Assembly: GCF_009742725.1 (NCBI RefSeq)
Contig: NZ_WPHG01000007.1
Location: 62,001-126,000 of the forward strand
Direction: 5' to 3'
Length of the DNA stretch: 64,000 nt
Origin: Nitratireductor arenosus
GTDB lineage: Bacteria; Pseudomonadota; Alphaproteobacteria; Rhizobiales; Rhizobiaceae
The position numbers and the translations under genes are program-made. The notes under the pieces were generated by a model. The model did no database searches. It saw nothing but the letters and a program-made list of their open reading frames with translations, and was not told the DNA's origin. Positions 36,559 through 45,695 of this stretch are shown one piece after another (the stretch's first letter is position 1; every line of letters begins with the position of its first letter).

Positions 36559-38013
36559 TCAGAACGCGCTGGGCAGCCGCATCTTCATGTGTTTGGTCTC
36601 CAGGAAGGCGTCAAGGCCTTCCGGTCCGAGCTCACGTCCCATCCCGCTCATCTTCCAGCCGCCGAACGGCGCCTGCAACTCGCTGGTGTCGTTGACGTTC
36701 ACCCCGATCGCGCCGAATTCCAGCTTTTCAGCGATCGCCCAAAGCCGACCGAGATCGCCGCCATAAAGATAGGCGGCAAGCCCGTATTCGAGCCCGTTGG
36801 CCATCGCCAGCATGTCCTCGACGCCATCGAAGGGTGCGATCGCGGCAAGCGGACCATAGGTTTCCTCGCTCATCGGCATGCTGTCGAGCGGCGCATTGTC
36901 GATCACGGTCGGGCGATAGAAATGACCGTGCCTGAAGGCGCCGTCCTGCGGCGCGAAGCCGCCGGCGAGCAGGGTCGCGCCCTTGGCGAGCGCATCCTTC
37001 TTATGCGCCTCGACGCGGCGGATGACGGACGGATTGAGCACCGGTCCGTAACCCACACCGTCCTCCAGCCCGTTGCCGAGTTCGGTCGCCTCGGCGAGCG
37101 CGGCGAGGCAGTCGGCGAAATCGCGATGCACCTCGCGCGCCACCAGGATGCGGTTCACCGTGATGCAGATCTGGCCCATATTGGAGAATCCGCGCCGGTG
37201 GGCGGCCTTGGCCGCCGCCTCGATGTCGGCGTCGGGCATGACGATGAAGGGCGCATGGCCGCCGAGTTCGAGGCTGACCTTCTTCAGGTTGCCGGCGGCG
37301 TTGCGCATGATGTCCTGGCCGGCCGCGATCGAGGCGGTGGCGGAGATCATGCGTATCTTGGGATGGCGCGACAAGGCGGCGCCGGCGACCGGGCCGAGCC
37401 CCGGCAGATCGGCGATCGCGCCGGCAGGCAGGCCCGCCTCGTGGAGGCAGTCGACGAACATGCCGATCGCGAATGGCGTCTCGTGCGGGCTCTTGACCAC
37501 CAGCGGGCAGCCGGCCGCGATCGCCGGGCCCACCTTCCAGCAATAAAGGTCGACCGGATAGTTCCATGGCACGATCGCCGCGCACACGCCGACCGGGTGG
37601 CGGGTCACCAGATTGCGGATGTCCGGCGCCGAGGCCGGCCGCAGCGAACCGCCGAGACGCACCGCCTCGCCGGCGTAATAGCGCAGAACCTCGGCGCCGA
37701 AGCGGATCTCCTTGATATTGTCGGCGATCGGCTTGCCCTGCTCGCGGGTCAGAAGCACAGCCATGTCGTGTTCGCGCTCGTTCATCAGCGCGGCCGTGCG
37801 CTCGAGGATCGCCCCGCGCTCGCGCGCAGCCATTTCCGCCATCACCGGCGCAACGGCAACGGCTGCCTCCACGGCTTGGTCGATATGGGTCTCGGCGGCA
37901 AGCAGCGTCGTGCCGACCGGCTTGCCGGTTGCCGGCTCGGCGATGTCGAAACGCTCGGCATCGTCGAAGAACCGCCATTGGCCGGCGATGAAAAATCCGC
38001 GTTGCATGGTCAT
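36559..38013 (-). CDS. NAD(P)-dependent aldehyde dehydrogenase, last gene of the nucleoside operon
   Basis: 484 aa from the ATG at 38013 (an ATG two codons in is also possible). Standard ALDH fold: VPWNYPVDLYCWK (148-160), general base Glu249 in SLELGGHAP, nucleophile Cys283 in NMGQICITVNR, and the late EETYGPLAAI block. It is closest in style to succinate-semialdehyde dehydrogenases, but the substrate is not fixed by sequence. It follows the SIS isomerase gene by 26 bp, so it may oxidise a short aldehyde made in that pathway. No hairpin separates them. Confidence 0.9.
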   Translation of the reverse strand: MTMQRGFFIAGQWRFFDDAERFDIAEPATGKPVGTTLLAAETHIDQAVEAAVAVAPVMAEMAARERGAILERTAALMNEREHDMAVLLTREQGKPIADNIKEIRFGAEVLRYYAGEAVRLGGSLRPASAPDIRNLVTRHPVGVCAAIVPWNYPVDLYCWKVGPAIAAGCPLVVKSPHETPFAIGMFVDCLHEAGLPAGAIADLPGLGPVAGAALSRHPKIRMISATASIAAGQDIMRNAAGNLKKVSLELGGHAPFIVMPDADIEAAAKAAHRRGFSNMGQICITVNRILVAREVHRDFADCLAALAEATELGNGLEDGVGYGPVLNPSVIRRVEAHKKDALAKGATLLAGGFAPQDGAFRHGHFYRPTVIDNAPLDSMPMSEETYGPLAAIAPFDGVEDMLAMANGLEYGLAAYLYGGDLGRLWAIAEKLEFGAIGVNVNDTSELQAPFGGWKMSGMGRELGPEGLDAFLETKHMKMRLPSAF

Positions 38014-38039
38014 TATCCCGATTGGTTGCTGTCGCCGGC

Positions 38040-38807
38040 TCAGCGCGCCTTCAGGCGGCGCCACAATTCAGCGTAGTTGCGGTCGTTCTGGGCGTCGGCC
38101 GCGGCCTTTTCCGTTGTGTTGGGCGAAACCATGACGAACGGCTTGACGCCGCGCCCGGCCAGTTTCTCGGCAGTGGCGGCGTTGATCGCCTGGCCGACGG
38201 CGATCGCGATCGAGGTCGAGGTCGCGCCCACTGCACCGTCCACACCGTCGATGCGGATCGATGCGTCGCCCTTCGGCACGCCGGTGTCGATGACCACATC
38301 GGCGAGCTCGAACAGCCGCTTGCCGCAGCTATGCCGCGAGGGCGTGCTGGAGGAGTGCGGCACCGAGGTCACGCCGATCACCTTCATGCCACGTGCCTTG
38401 GCGCCGACGGCGATGTCGAGCGTCACGGCGTTGAGGCCGGAATGGGAAAAGATCAGCATGGCGTCCTGCCCGTCGAGCTGGTGCGAGGCCAGGATCGCGT
38501 CGCCATAACCTTCGCGGCTGTGAATGAAGCGATACTGGCGCGCGCCACCGTCGCCGAGCACGCGATGGAAGGAGATCATCGTGCTTTCCACGATCGGCCG
38601 GAAGCCGGTGACCGTGCCGGTGCGCGGAAACATCTCCATGGCGGCGAACGAGCCGTGGCCGGTGCCGAAGGTGAAAACGAGCTTGTCGCGGGCAATCGCC
38701 TCGGCGCAGATTTCGGCGGCCGCCTCGATGGCCTCGGCCTGGGTTTCCATCACGGTATTGAGCCGCTCGATGACGAGCGCGAAATAGTTTTGGGCAATCG
38801 TGGTCAT
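38040..38807 (-). CDS. SIS domain sugar-phosphate isomerase-like protein
   Basis: 255 aa from the ATG at 38807. A single SIS domain with the phosphosugar loops FTFGTGHGSFAAMEMF (about 44-59) and MLIFSHSGLNAVTLDIAV (about 119-136), then an unusual VTSVPHSSSTPSRHSCGKRL stretch and a VGATSTSIAIAVGQA segment. This resembles the UPF0309 group of uncharacterised SIS proteins. In this operon it may isomerise the sugar phosphate left after phosphorolysis of a nucleoside; that is inference from context. Confidence 0.82.
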   Translation of the reverse strand: MTTIAQNYFALVIERLNTVMETQAEAIEAAAEICAEAIARDKLVFTFGTGHGSFAAMEMFPRTGTVTGFRPIVESTMISFHRVLGDGGARQYRFIHSREGYGDAILASHQLDGQDAMLIFSHSGLNAVTLDIAVGAKARGMKVIGVTSVPHSSSTPSRHSCGKRLFELADVVIDTGVPKGDASIRIDGVDGAVGATSTSIAIAVGQAINAATAEKLAGRGVKPFVMVSPNTTEKAAADAQNDRNYAELWRRLKAR

Positions 38808-38853
38808 GCGAAGCTCCGTTGGATCGATTGGCGGACCGGCAAGCAGGCCGCGT

Positions 38854-39588
38854 TCAAAGGGATGTGATGGCGTTGAGCGCCGTCGTGAACAGCCGGTGCT
38901 CTGCGGCGGCCATCGCCTCCGGCTCCAGCTTGGCGCGGGTGACACCGTCGACCGTGCCGACACACAGGCTGGTGAAGCGGACGTCGAGCGCGGCCGCGGC
39001 ATTGACCAGCGCCGAGGTCTCCATGTCGGCGGCGACGACGCCGCGTTCGGCAAGCATGGTGCGATTGGCGTCGACCCGCGCCTGGGTCTGCGCGTCGAGC
39101 GCGAACATGTCGCGATAAAACGCGTCAAAGGTGGCGAAGGTGCCGGTGTGGAGTTTGGCGTCGCCAGCTGCGACCGCCGTGGCCACTGCGCGGTTGAGGC
39201 CGGCGTCGGCGCGCTGCGCCTCGACATCGTCGACATAGGACCGGGAAGTCCCTTCGAAACAGGCGATGCGGTCGCTGAGCACGAAATCGCCGGGCGCGAC
39301 CGGCGCAAAATACATCGCCGTGCCGATACGCATGAAGCTCTTGACGCCGAGATCGGCCAGTTCGTGCAGCACGACGGTGGCGATTGGCGCGCCCATGCCG
39401 AAGGCGACCGCCGTCACCTTTTTGCCGGCATAGGTTCCGGTCACCGACTTGAGCCCACGCTTAACCGGCATCGGCCGGGCGTCGTCGAGCAACAGCGCGA
39501 TGCGGTCGACCCGGTCGGGATCGCCGGCCAGCAACGCGCTGTCGCCGACATCGGCTTGCGAATAGCCCAGATACCAGGCCGATTTCAT
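38854..39588 (-). CDS. Nucleoside phosphorylase (PNP/UDP family)
   Basis: 244 aa from the ATG at 39588 with AGGAG just upstream. Phosphorylase family 1 fold: LLAGDPDRVDRIALLL (19-34, phosphate-binding glycine-Asp-Arg), VTAVAFGMGAPIATVVLHEL (about 60-79), FMRIGTAMYF and VVAADMETSAL near 190-200, where the MET-S segment binds ribose and the Asp contacts the base. Releases a nucleobase and pentose 1-phosphate. Its ATG overlaps the kinase stop (ATGA). Whether it prefers purine, uridine or nicotinamide riboside cannot be read from the sequence. Confidence 0.9.
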   Translation of the reverse strand: MKSAWYLGYSQADVGDSALLAGDPDRVDRIALLLDDARPMPVKRGLKSVTGTYAGKKVTAVAFGMGAPIATVVLHELADLGVKSFMRIGTAMYFAPVAPGDFVLSDRIACFEGTSRSYVDDVEAQRADAGLNRAVATAVAAGDAKLHTGTFATFDAFYRDMFALDAQTQARVDANRTMLAERGVVAADMETSALVNAAAALDVRFTSLCVGTVDGVTRAKLEPEAMAAAEHRLFTTALNAITSL

Positions 39589-40436
39589 GAAAGGCTCCTT
39601 TCTGCGCGACCGCGGACCTCGAGCATCTGCCGGGTCGCCGCCGCCGCGACCTGCGCGGCGGCGTGCGGATCGCCGTCTTTCAAATATGCGCCGATGAAAG
39701 CGCCGGCGAAGGTGTCTCCGGCGCCGGTCGGGTCGGAGACGGAAACCGGATCGGCGGCGACGATGCGGCTTTGCCCACGGACGCCGACCTGATAGCCGCG
39801 CCGGCCCATCGTCTCGATCACGATCTGATCGTCGCGGGTACCGGCTGCGATCAGTGCGCGTTCGGCCTGATTGCAGAAGATGACGCTTGCCCGCGCCGAA
39901 AGCCGTGCGCACAGGGCCGGCGTGAAGCAGGTCGGGTCGTTCTTGGCCACCCAGTAGAGTGTCGCGTCCGGCCCGACGAGATCGAGGATTTCGGCAAGCA
40001 GATGCCCCGGCCCGACGGTGACGCACACATGCGCCGCCTCGGTGAGGCGATGGCGCTGGACTGGGGTCAAAGCCTCGCGGCCGGCGAAACCGGGATCGTA
40101 GAGGCAGATCGAGGTTCCGTCAGCCTGGTAGAGCATCAGCGAGACCGGCGAGCGCGGCGCGTCGATCCTGGCAAGCGCGTCGGTCGCCATGCCCGCCTCT
40201 CCGGTCATGCGCATATAGGTATCGCCGGCCTGGTCGGAGGCGACCCAGCTTATCGGGGTCGCCCGATGACCGCAGCGCGCCAGCGCCGCGCCGGCATAGG
40301 CCGGCGAGCCGCCGAGCCGCGGCCAGGCACCGGGATCGCGAAAGCGGATCTGCGTCGTGCTGTCGCCCGCCACCGTGCCGTCGAGGAGCGCGGGGTAGTC
40401 CAAGCTGGCGTAACCGGTGATGACCACCTCAGCCAT
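39585..40436 (-). CDS. PfkB family carbohydrate or nucleoside kinase
   Basis: 283 aa from the ATG at 40436. Ribokinase fold: LGGSPAYAGAALARCG (41-56), and DPTGAGDTFAGAF (235-247) with the catalytic base Asp241 and the anion hole GAGD. It overlaps the phosphorylase gene by 4 bp and the hydrolase gene by 8 bp. Candidate substrates are the incoming nucleoside or the pentose 1-phosphate; a PfkB ribose-1-phosphate kinase is known from archaeal nucleoside catabolism, so that reading is possible but unproven. Confidence 0.88.
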   Translation of the reverse strand: MAEVVITGYASLDYPALLDGTVAGDSTTQIRFRDPGAWPRLGGSPAYAGAALARCGHRATPISWVASDQAGDTYMRMTGEAGMATDALARIDAPRSPVSLMLYQADGTSICLYDPGFAGREALTPVQRHRLTEAAHVCVTVGPGHLLAEILDLVGPDATLYWVAKNDPTCFTPALCARLSARASVIFCNQAERALIAAGTRDDQIVIETMGRRGYQVGVRGQSRIVAADPVSVSDPTGAGDTFAGAFIGAYLKDGDPHAAAQVAAAATRQMLEVRGRAERSLS

Positions 40437-41004
40437 TGGCATCGCCGGCAAGCTGGGACAGCGCCTCGTCGAGTTCGACGACATGACCGAGATAGCGGTC
40501 GATGTCTTCCAGCGAGGCCTCTTGGAGATTGGCGCGGTTGGAGTTGGTGGCCTGACGCGGCACCACGACCCTAAAACCGTTGGCGAAGGCGTCCTGAGAG
40601 GTCGCGCGCACGCATACATTGGTCTTCACACCGCATATGATCGCGGTCTCGACGCCGTTTTCCCTCAGCATCAGGCCGAGATCGGTGGCAAAGAAGGCGC
40701 TGTAGCGGCGCTTGACGATCTCGACCTCACGCGGGTTGTCTGTCAGCGGACCGAAGCCCTCGAAATAGGCGGCGTCGAAACCGCCTTCGAGGCAATGCTC
40801 GGGCAGGCGTTTCTGCTCGAAGTCGATCAACCCGCGGCGATGGCGGTCGAGCGTGTGGACGATCAGGCGGTTGCCTTTGCGGGCGGCGTCCAGAAGCCGG
40901 CGCACCGGCTCAACGGTCTCGCCCGCTGACGCATAGTAGTTTTCCCCTTTCGGATGCAGGAAGGAATTCTGCATGTCGATGACGATCAGTGCGGGTTCGC
41001 TCAT
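40429..41004 (-). CDS. Nicotinamidase-like cysteine hydrolase (isochorismatase family)
   Basis: 191 aa from the ATG at 41004. Complete triad Asp10 (VIDMQNSF), Lys98 (EIVKRRYSAF) and Cys131 (GVKTNVCVRAT). Between them are Asp53 and His55 (TLDRH) and His70 (LPEHC), which matches the metal-binding DxH...H arrangement of nicotinamidases. It should hydrolyse an amide or carbamoyl group, plausibly the base released by the phosphorylase. ATGA overlap with the permease gene upstream. Confidence 0.85.
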   Translation of the reverse strand: MSEPALIVIDMQNSFLHPKGENYYASAGETVEPVRRLLDAARKGNRLIVHTLDRHRRGLIDFEQKRLPEHCLEGGFDAAYFEGFGPLTDNPREVEIVKRRYSAFFATDLGLMLRENGVETAIICGVKTNVCVRATSQDAFANGFRVVVPRQATNSNRANLQEASLEDIDRYLGHVVELDEALSQLAGDANG

Positions 41005-41900
41005 GCTTGCGCCTTTCTTTTCAGGTTCCAGGCCGTCAGGCACAGGCCGAGAATGACCATCGCGTATGGCAGGGTGCCGATCAGTTGCGGCGGCAGGCCC
41101 ACCGTCTGCAGGCGGATCTGGGTCGCATCGAGAAAACCGAAAAATAGGCACACCAGCGCCGTGCCGACCGGCCGGTTGCGGGCGAAGTAGAAGGCGGCGA
41201 GCGCGATGAAACCGCGGCCGGCCGTCAGCCCTTCGTTGAACAGGCCGATGGAGGCCAGCGCCAGGTGCGCGCCGGCAAGGCCCGAATAAAACCCGGCAAA
41301 GGCCGTGCCGAAATCCTGCAGCGACTTTTCGCGCAGCCCAACGGCGCGGGCGACATGCGGCGCGTTGCCGGCCGCGCGCAGGCGCAGACCGAGGCGCGTA
41401 TTGGCAAGCAGGAACGGAAGCGCGGCGACACTCAGCCAGGCGAAGACGGTGAGCGGGTCGAGATCAGAAAGCGCCTCACCGACAAGCGGCAGCGCGGCGA
41501 CGGAACCAGGCAGCAATTTGGGCAGCAATTCGACGTGGGGCATGCGCAAGGTGCCGCTGGCGTCGAAGCCGACATTCATGATGAAACCGACGAAACCGGC
41601 GACCAGCACGTTGAGGCCTAGACCGGCGATGATCATGTTGGCGCGCGCGCGGGTGATCGTCAGCGAAAACAGATAGCCGATCGCCGCCGACACGATGGCC
41701 GCGGCCAGGACCGCGACGCCCCACGAGCCGGTCGCCGAGGAAACGACGACGGCGACGAAGGCGCCGGTGAGCATTTTTGCTTCCAGCGCGATGTTGACGA
41801 TGCCACCCTGGCGGTTGACCAGCCCGCCGATGGCGGCAAGCAGGATCGGCGTGGCGAGCACGACCGAGGCGGCCAGAACCTGTTCGGCAATCTGCATCAT
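41001..41900 (-). CDS. BMP-type nucleoside ABC transporter permease, second subunit
   Basis: 299 aa, eight or more membrane helices. AIGGLVNRQGGIVNIALEAKML (about 24-45) is the signature of the short permease in nucleoside importers such as NupQ/YufQ. LGLNVLVAGFVGFIMN and the later AGNAPHVARAVGL block also fit. ATGA overlaps both neighbours, so the two permeases are made together. Confidence 0.9.
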   Translation of the reverse strand: MMQIAEQVLAASVVLATPILLAAIGGLVNRQGGIVNIALEAKMLTGAFVAVVVSSATGSWGVAVLAAAIVSAAIGYLFSLTITRARANMIIAGLGLNVLVAGFVGFIMNVGFDASGTLRMPHVELLPKLLPGSVAALPLVGEALSDLDPLTVFAWLSVAALPFLLANTRLGLRLRAAGNAPHVARAVGLREKSLQDFGTAFAGFYSGLAGAHLALASIGLFNEGLTAGRGFIALAAFYFARNRPVGTALVCLFFGFLDATQIRLQTVGLPPQLIGTLPYAMVILGLCLTAWNLKRKAQA

Positions 41901-42979
41901 GACGCCCGTCCCCGCCGCAGCGACAGGCGGCCCAGTTCCATCACCGCGAAGATCATCACCGTTCCCTCGATCACGTTGACGATGTCGAGCGGCACGTCGG
42001 AAAACAGCTGAATGGTGGTGCCGGCCGAGGCCAGCGCACCGAACAAGACGGCCCCGAACACGATGCCGAAGGCAGAATTGCGGGCAAGCAGCGCCACCGC
42101 CATGCCGGTGAAACCGTAGCCGGCGGAAAAGCCGTCGGAGAATTTGTGCACCTGGCCAAGCGCGTGGCTGGCGCCGCCAAGCCCGGCGACGATGCCCGAA
42201 ATCGCCATCACCAGGACGATGGAGGCGGGGATCGCGATGCCGACGGCACGCGCGAAACGCTGGTTGAGGCCGACCAGCTTGGCCTCGTAGCCGGCCGGCG
42301 TCCAGCGCGCCCAGACCCAGTAGGCGGCAACGCAGGCGAGCCCGATCAGAAAGCCGCTGTGAAGCGTCGAGGGCGGCATCAGCCTGGAAAGTTCGGCCAC
42401 GGCATGGATGGTGTCGGTGGTGTTGTTGCCGGACGTTTCCGACAAAAGCAGCGTGTTGACCAGGAAGCCGGACAGCCCCAGCGCGATGAAGTTGAGCATC
42501 AGCGTCGACACCACCTCGTCGACATCGAGCCGCGCCAGCAACAGGCCCGGCACATAGAGCCAGACCCCGGCAACCGCCATCGCCGCCACCATGGCGAGCG
42601 GCGCGATCGACCAGCCCAACGCCACCGGCAAAAGGGCGCCGGCGGCCGCCGCCGCCAGCCCGCCGAGCACGAAAGCGCCGTCGACGCCGACATTGAAGAC
42701 GCCGGAGCGAAAACAGATCGCCGTGGCAACGGCGGTGAACAGAAGCGGGGTCGCGGCCGACAGGGTGGCCGCGACGCGCCGCGACGAGCCGAAACCCTCC
42801 GACAGCATCAGCGCATAGGTGTCGAGCGGGTTTTCGCCGATGAAGGCCAGGACCACCGCCCCGACGAAAAAAGCGAACAGGACCGGCAGCGCGAAGCGCA
42901 AGATGTCTGCCGCCATGCGTTCGAGCGCCGGCACCAGGCTCGGCCGGCCGGAGCCCGGCTCCGTGGTCGCCTCAGCCAT
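41897..42979 (-). CDS. BMP-type nucleoside ABC transporter permease, first subunit
   Basis: 360 aa with about nine membrane helices. LIVGDNP-like start (FIGENPLDTYALML), TAVATAICFRSGVFNVGVDGAFVLG (about 81-105) and VDEVVSTLMLNFIALGLSGFL (about 152-172) match the long permease of nucleoside importers. It starts 8 bp inside the end of the ATPase gene. Confidence 0.9.
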   Translation of the reverse strand: MAEATTEPGSGRPSLVPALERMAADILRFALPVLFAFFVGAVVLAFIGENPLDTYALMLSEGFGSSRRVAATLSAATPLLFTAVATAICFRSGVFNVGVDGAFVLGGLAAAAAGALLPVALGWSIAPLAMVAAMAVAGVWLYVPGLLLARLDVDEVVSTLMLNFIALGLSGFLVNTLLLSETSGNNTTDTIHAVAELSRLMPPSTLHSGFLIGLACVAAYWVWARWTPAGYEAKLVGLNQRFARAVGIAIPASIVLVMAISGIVAGLGGASHALGQVHKFSDGFSAGYGFTGMAVALLARNSAFGIVFGAVLFGALASAGTTIQLFSDVPLDIVNVIEGTVMIFAVMELGRLSLRRGRAS

Positions 42980-44555
42980 TGGCCGCCTCCTTGTGACTGT
43001 CCTGCTGCAGCATCAGCCGCCCGATCGCCTCCGGCGTCGCGGTTTCGTCGGCGATCTCGCCGACGATGCCGCCCTCGGCCATCACCACGATGCGGTCGGA
43101 CAGCGCGATCAACTCGTCGAGTTCCTCCGACACCAGAAGCACCGCGCCGCCGCGCGCGGCGAACTCGCGCAGGATCGCGTGAATGGCGGCGATGCCGCCG
43201 AGATCGACGCCGCGCGTCGGCTGGGCAACGACGAGCAGCGCCGGCTCGGTCGCGATCTCGCGGGCAAAGACGAGGCGCTGCTGATTGCCGCCCGACAGGC
43301 TGGCGACCGGATCGGACAGGCGGCCGAACCGCACCTTGAGCTGCGACAGGCGGCGGAAGGCCTCGGCCCGCACGGCGCCCAGGCGGCGGAACGGACCGCG
43401 GCGGAAGGCCGGCGCGCGCTGGCTCGCAGCCATCACGTTGTCCTCGATCGACGCGGCCTTGGCGAGCCCCTCATGCGCGCGGTCGGGGCTGATATAGCCA
43501 AGGCCCGCGGCGCGGAAATCGGCATTGTCGCAGCCGGCGAGCGCGTGCCCCTTAAGGCGCACCGTGCCCGAAGACGGTTTTCTCAGGCCGACGACGCACT
43601 CGATGAACTCGTCCTGGCCGTTGCCGGCGATGCCGGCCATGCCGACAATCTCGCCCGCACGCACCCGAAGATCGACCGCCCGCACCGGGTGCGAGCCGGC
43701 AAGCGCGGGCGCGCTCAGCCCCGACACCTCGAGCACCGGCTCGCCGGCAGCGGCGCGCACAGCAGCAGCCGGCGGTGCTACAGACGCGGCCTCGCCGACG
43801 ATGTGGCGCGTCATCGTGTCGATGTCGGTCTCGCCGATGCGGGAGGAGGACACAACCCGGCCGCGGCGCATGATGGTCACACGGTCGGCGAGCGCGATCA
43901 CCTCGCGCAGCTTGTGGCTGATAAACACGATCGACGTGCCCTGATCGCGCAATTGACGCAAAAGCATGAACAGGTCGTCGGCCTGCTGCGGCGCCAGTAC
44001 GGCCGTCGGCTCGTCGAGGATCAGCACTTTCATGCCGCGCTGCAAGAGCCGCAGGATTTCGGTATATTGCTGAATGTGGACCGGCGCGGTGCCGGCACGG
44101 CGGTCCCAGTCGATCGCCAGGTCGGTCTTGGCAGCCAGGGCATCGCCGGCCGCGCGCGCCGCACGCCAGTCGATGCGGCGGCCAAGCGGCAGTGCGGCCG
44201 TCACCGGCTCGTGGCCGAGCACGAAATTCTCCAAAAGGGTCAGTTCCGGCGCCAGCATGAATTCCTGGTGCACCATGCCGATGCCGAGGCCGAGCGCCTG
44301 CTCGGGGTCGCGCAGCCGGATCGGCCGGTCGTTGAAGACGATGCTGCCGGCGTCGGGCTGTTCGAGCCCCTGCAAGAGTCGCATCAGGGTCGATTTGCCG
44401 GCGCCGTTCTCGCCGACGATCGCATGAATCTCGGCCGGCGCGACCTCCAGCGTAATGCCGCTATTGGCCTGTACGGCGCCGTAGCTCTTGGCGACGTCGC
44501 GCGCGCCCAGCCGCACGGCGACCGGCGCGGCGCTATGATTTCGGGTGTCGGCCAA
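42972..44555 (-). CDS. ABC transporter ATP-binding protein with two nucleotide-binding domains
   Basis: 527 aa tandem ATPase. Domain 1: Walker A GENGAGKST (about 48-56), signature block RAGTAPVHIQQYTEILRLLQRG in degenerate form, Walker B VLILDEPTAVL. Domain 2: a divergent Walker A (GIAGNGQDE near 294, lacking GKS/T) with an intact LSGGNQQRLVFAREI signature. This asymmetry is usual for RbsA/MglA and nucleoside-type ATPases. Energises the two permeases that follow. Confidence 0.92.
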   Translation of the reverse strand: MADTRNHSAAPVAVRLGARDVAKSYGAVQANSGITLEVAPAEIHAIVGENGAGKSTLMRLLQGLEQPDAGSIVFNDRPIRLRDPEQALGLGIGMVHQEFMLAPELTLLENFVLGHEPVTAALPLGRRIDWRAARAAGDALAAKTDLAIDWDRRAGTAPVHIQQYTEILRLLQRGMKVLILDEPTAVLAPQQADDLFMLLRQLRDQGTSIVFISHKLREVIALADRVTIMRRGRVVSSSRIGETDIDTMTRHIVGEAASVAPPAAAVRAAAGEPVLEVSGLSAPALAGSHPVRAVDLRVRAGEIVGMAGIAGNGQDEFIECVVGLRKPSSGTVRLKGHALAGCDNADFRAAGLGYISPDRAHEGLAKAASIEDNVMAASQRAPAFRRGPFRRLGAVRAEAFRRLSQLKVRFGRLSDPVASLSGGNQQRLVFAREIATEPALLVVAQPTRGVDLGGIAAIHAILREFAARGGAVLLVSEELDELIALSDRIVVMAEGGIVGEIADETATPEAIGRLMLQQDSHKEAANG

Positions 44556-44590
44556 AACGGTTTACCGGGCTTTTGCAACGGAAAGAAAGA

Positions 44591-44609
44591 CCGGGCGCCA
44601 CGCGCCCGG
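44591..44609 (-). terminator. Stem-loop between the BMP gene and the transporter ATPase gene
   Basis: Perfect 8-bp GC stem (CCGGGCGC, 3-nt loop, GCGCCCGG), followed on the minus strand by TCTTTCTTTCC. It lies 16 bp after the BMP stop. Likely a partial terminator or RNA 3'-end stabiliser that keeps the binding protein more abundant than the rest of the transporter. Confidence 0.7.
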
Positions 44610-44625
44610 CCCAAGCGGCGATCGA

Positions 44626-45660
44626 TCAGTTGTAGAAGTCGGGATAGCCCTTCTCGGTCACATCCCAGACCTCGACCGAACCGTCGACGATGCCGGCCTT
44701 CAATTCCTCAACCTTGGCGAGATAGGCGGCGGGAATGCGGTCCTTGGTGTGCTCCATGTCCGACAAGGCCACGCCGTTTTCCTTCAGACCGAAGGTCAGC
44801 ACCTGGCCGCCGGGAAACGCCCCGCCGGCATAGTCCTCGAGAATCTTTTCGACCGCCACGTCGACGCGCTTGACCATGCTGGTCAGCACATGGCCGGGCG
44901 CCATGGAGTCCTGGTCGGTGTCGACGCCGATCGCATAGCGGCCTTCCGCCTTGGCCGCCTCGATGATGCCGATGCCGGTGCCGCCGGCGACCTGATAGAC
45001 GATGTCGGCGCCCTCGGCGAACATCGCCTTGGCGAGTTGTTCGCCCTTGGCCGGATCGCCGAAGGATTCAGCATAGGCGACCTTGACGTCGATATCCGGG
45101 TTGACCGCCTTGGCGCCCTGGATATAGCCGACGATGAACTTGTCGATGCCCGGCGACTTGACCCCGCCGATGACGCCGATCACCGGATCGGCATTGATGC
45201 CCTCGATCGACGTGTCGGTGGTGACCTGGGCGGCGAGCGCGCCGGCTAGATAGGAGCCCTGGTGCTCGGCAAACACCACCGAGGCGAGATTGTCGCCCTC
45301 GCGGGTCTGGTTCATGATGACGAAATTGGTGTCGGGATAGTCGGGCGCGATCTTCTGCATCGGCTCGCCGTGGATCCATTCCAAGCTGACGACCAATCCG
45401 AAGCCGCCATCGGCGGCGCGGCGCATGATCTCCTCGCCCTGGGCGACGACATCCTTGGATTCGATCGGACGGCCCTCGACGCCGGTCTTTTCGAGCCCGG
45501 CCTTGAAGCCGGCATAGGCGGTGTCGTTCCACGAGCCGTCGCCAAGTCCGCCCTGGGCGATGATCAGCGCGGCCGGCGCCACGTCGGCGGCCGCCGCCTG
45601 CGGGGCGGCGACGGCACCCAGAACGGTCGATACGGCAAGCAGTTTCGTCAGGTTTTTCAT
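44626..45660 (-). CDS. BMP family nucleoside-binding lipoprotein/periplasmic protein
   Basis: 344 aa from the ATG at 45660. Signal peptide MKNLTKLLAVSTVLGAVAAP plus QAAAA; no lipobox Cys, so it is a soluble periplasmic protein rather than a lipoprotein. BMP/Med-type fold: GGLGDGSWNDTAYAGFK (37-53), NFVIMNQTR, VFAEHQGSYLAGALAAQ (about 128-144), IGVIGGVKSPGIDKFIVGY and YQVAGGTGIGIIEAAK. Family members bind purine and other nucleosides. A stem-loop follows the gene. Confidence 0.92.
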   Translation of the reverse strand: MKNLTKLLAVSTVLGAVAAPQAAAADVAPAALIIAQGGLGDGSWNDTAYAGFKAGLEKTGVEGRPIESKDVVAQGEEIMRRAADGGFGLVVSLEWIHGEPMQKIAPDYPDTNFVIMNQTREGDNLASVVFAEHQGSYLAGALAAQVTTDTSIEGINADPVIGVIGGVKSPGIDKFIVGYIQGAKAVNPDIDVKVAYAESFGDPAKGEQLAKAMFAEGADIVYQVAGGTGIGIIEAAKAEGRYAIGVDTDQDSMAPGHVLTSMVKRVDVAVEKILEDYAGGAFPGGQVLTFGLKENGVALSDMEHTKDRIPAAYLAKVEELKAGIVDGSVEVWDVTEKGYPDFYN

Positions 45661-45695
45661 TAAATTCCCCTTTTCCATTGGCTCCAACCTTTGGT

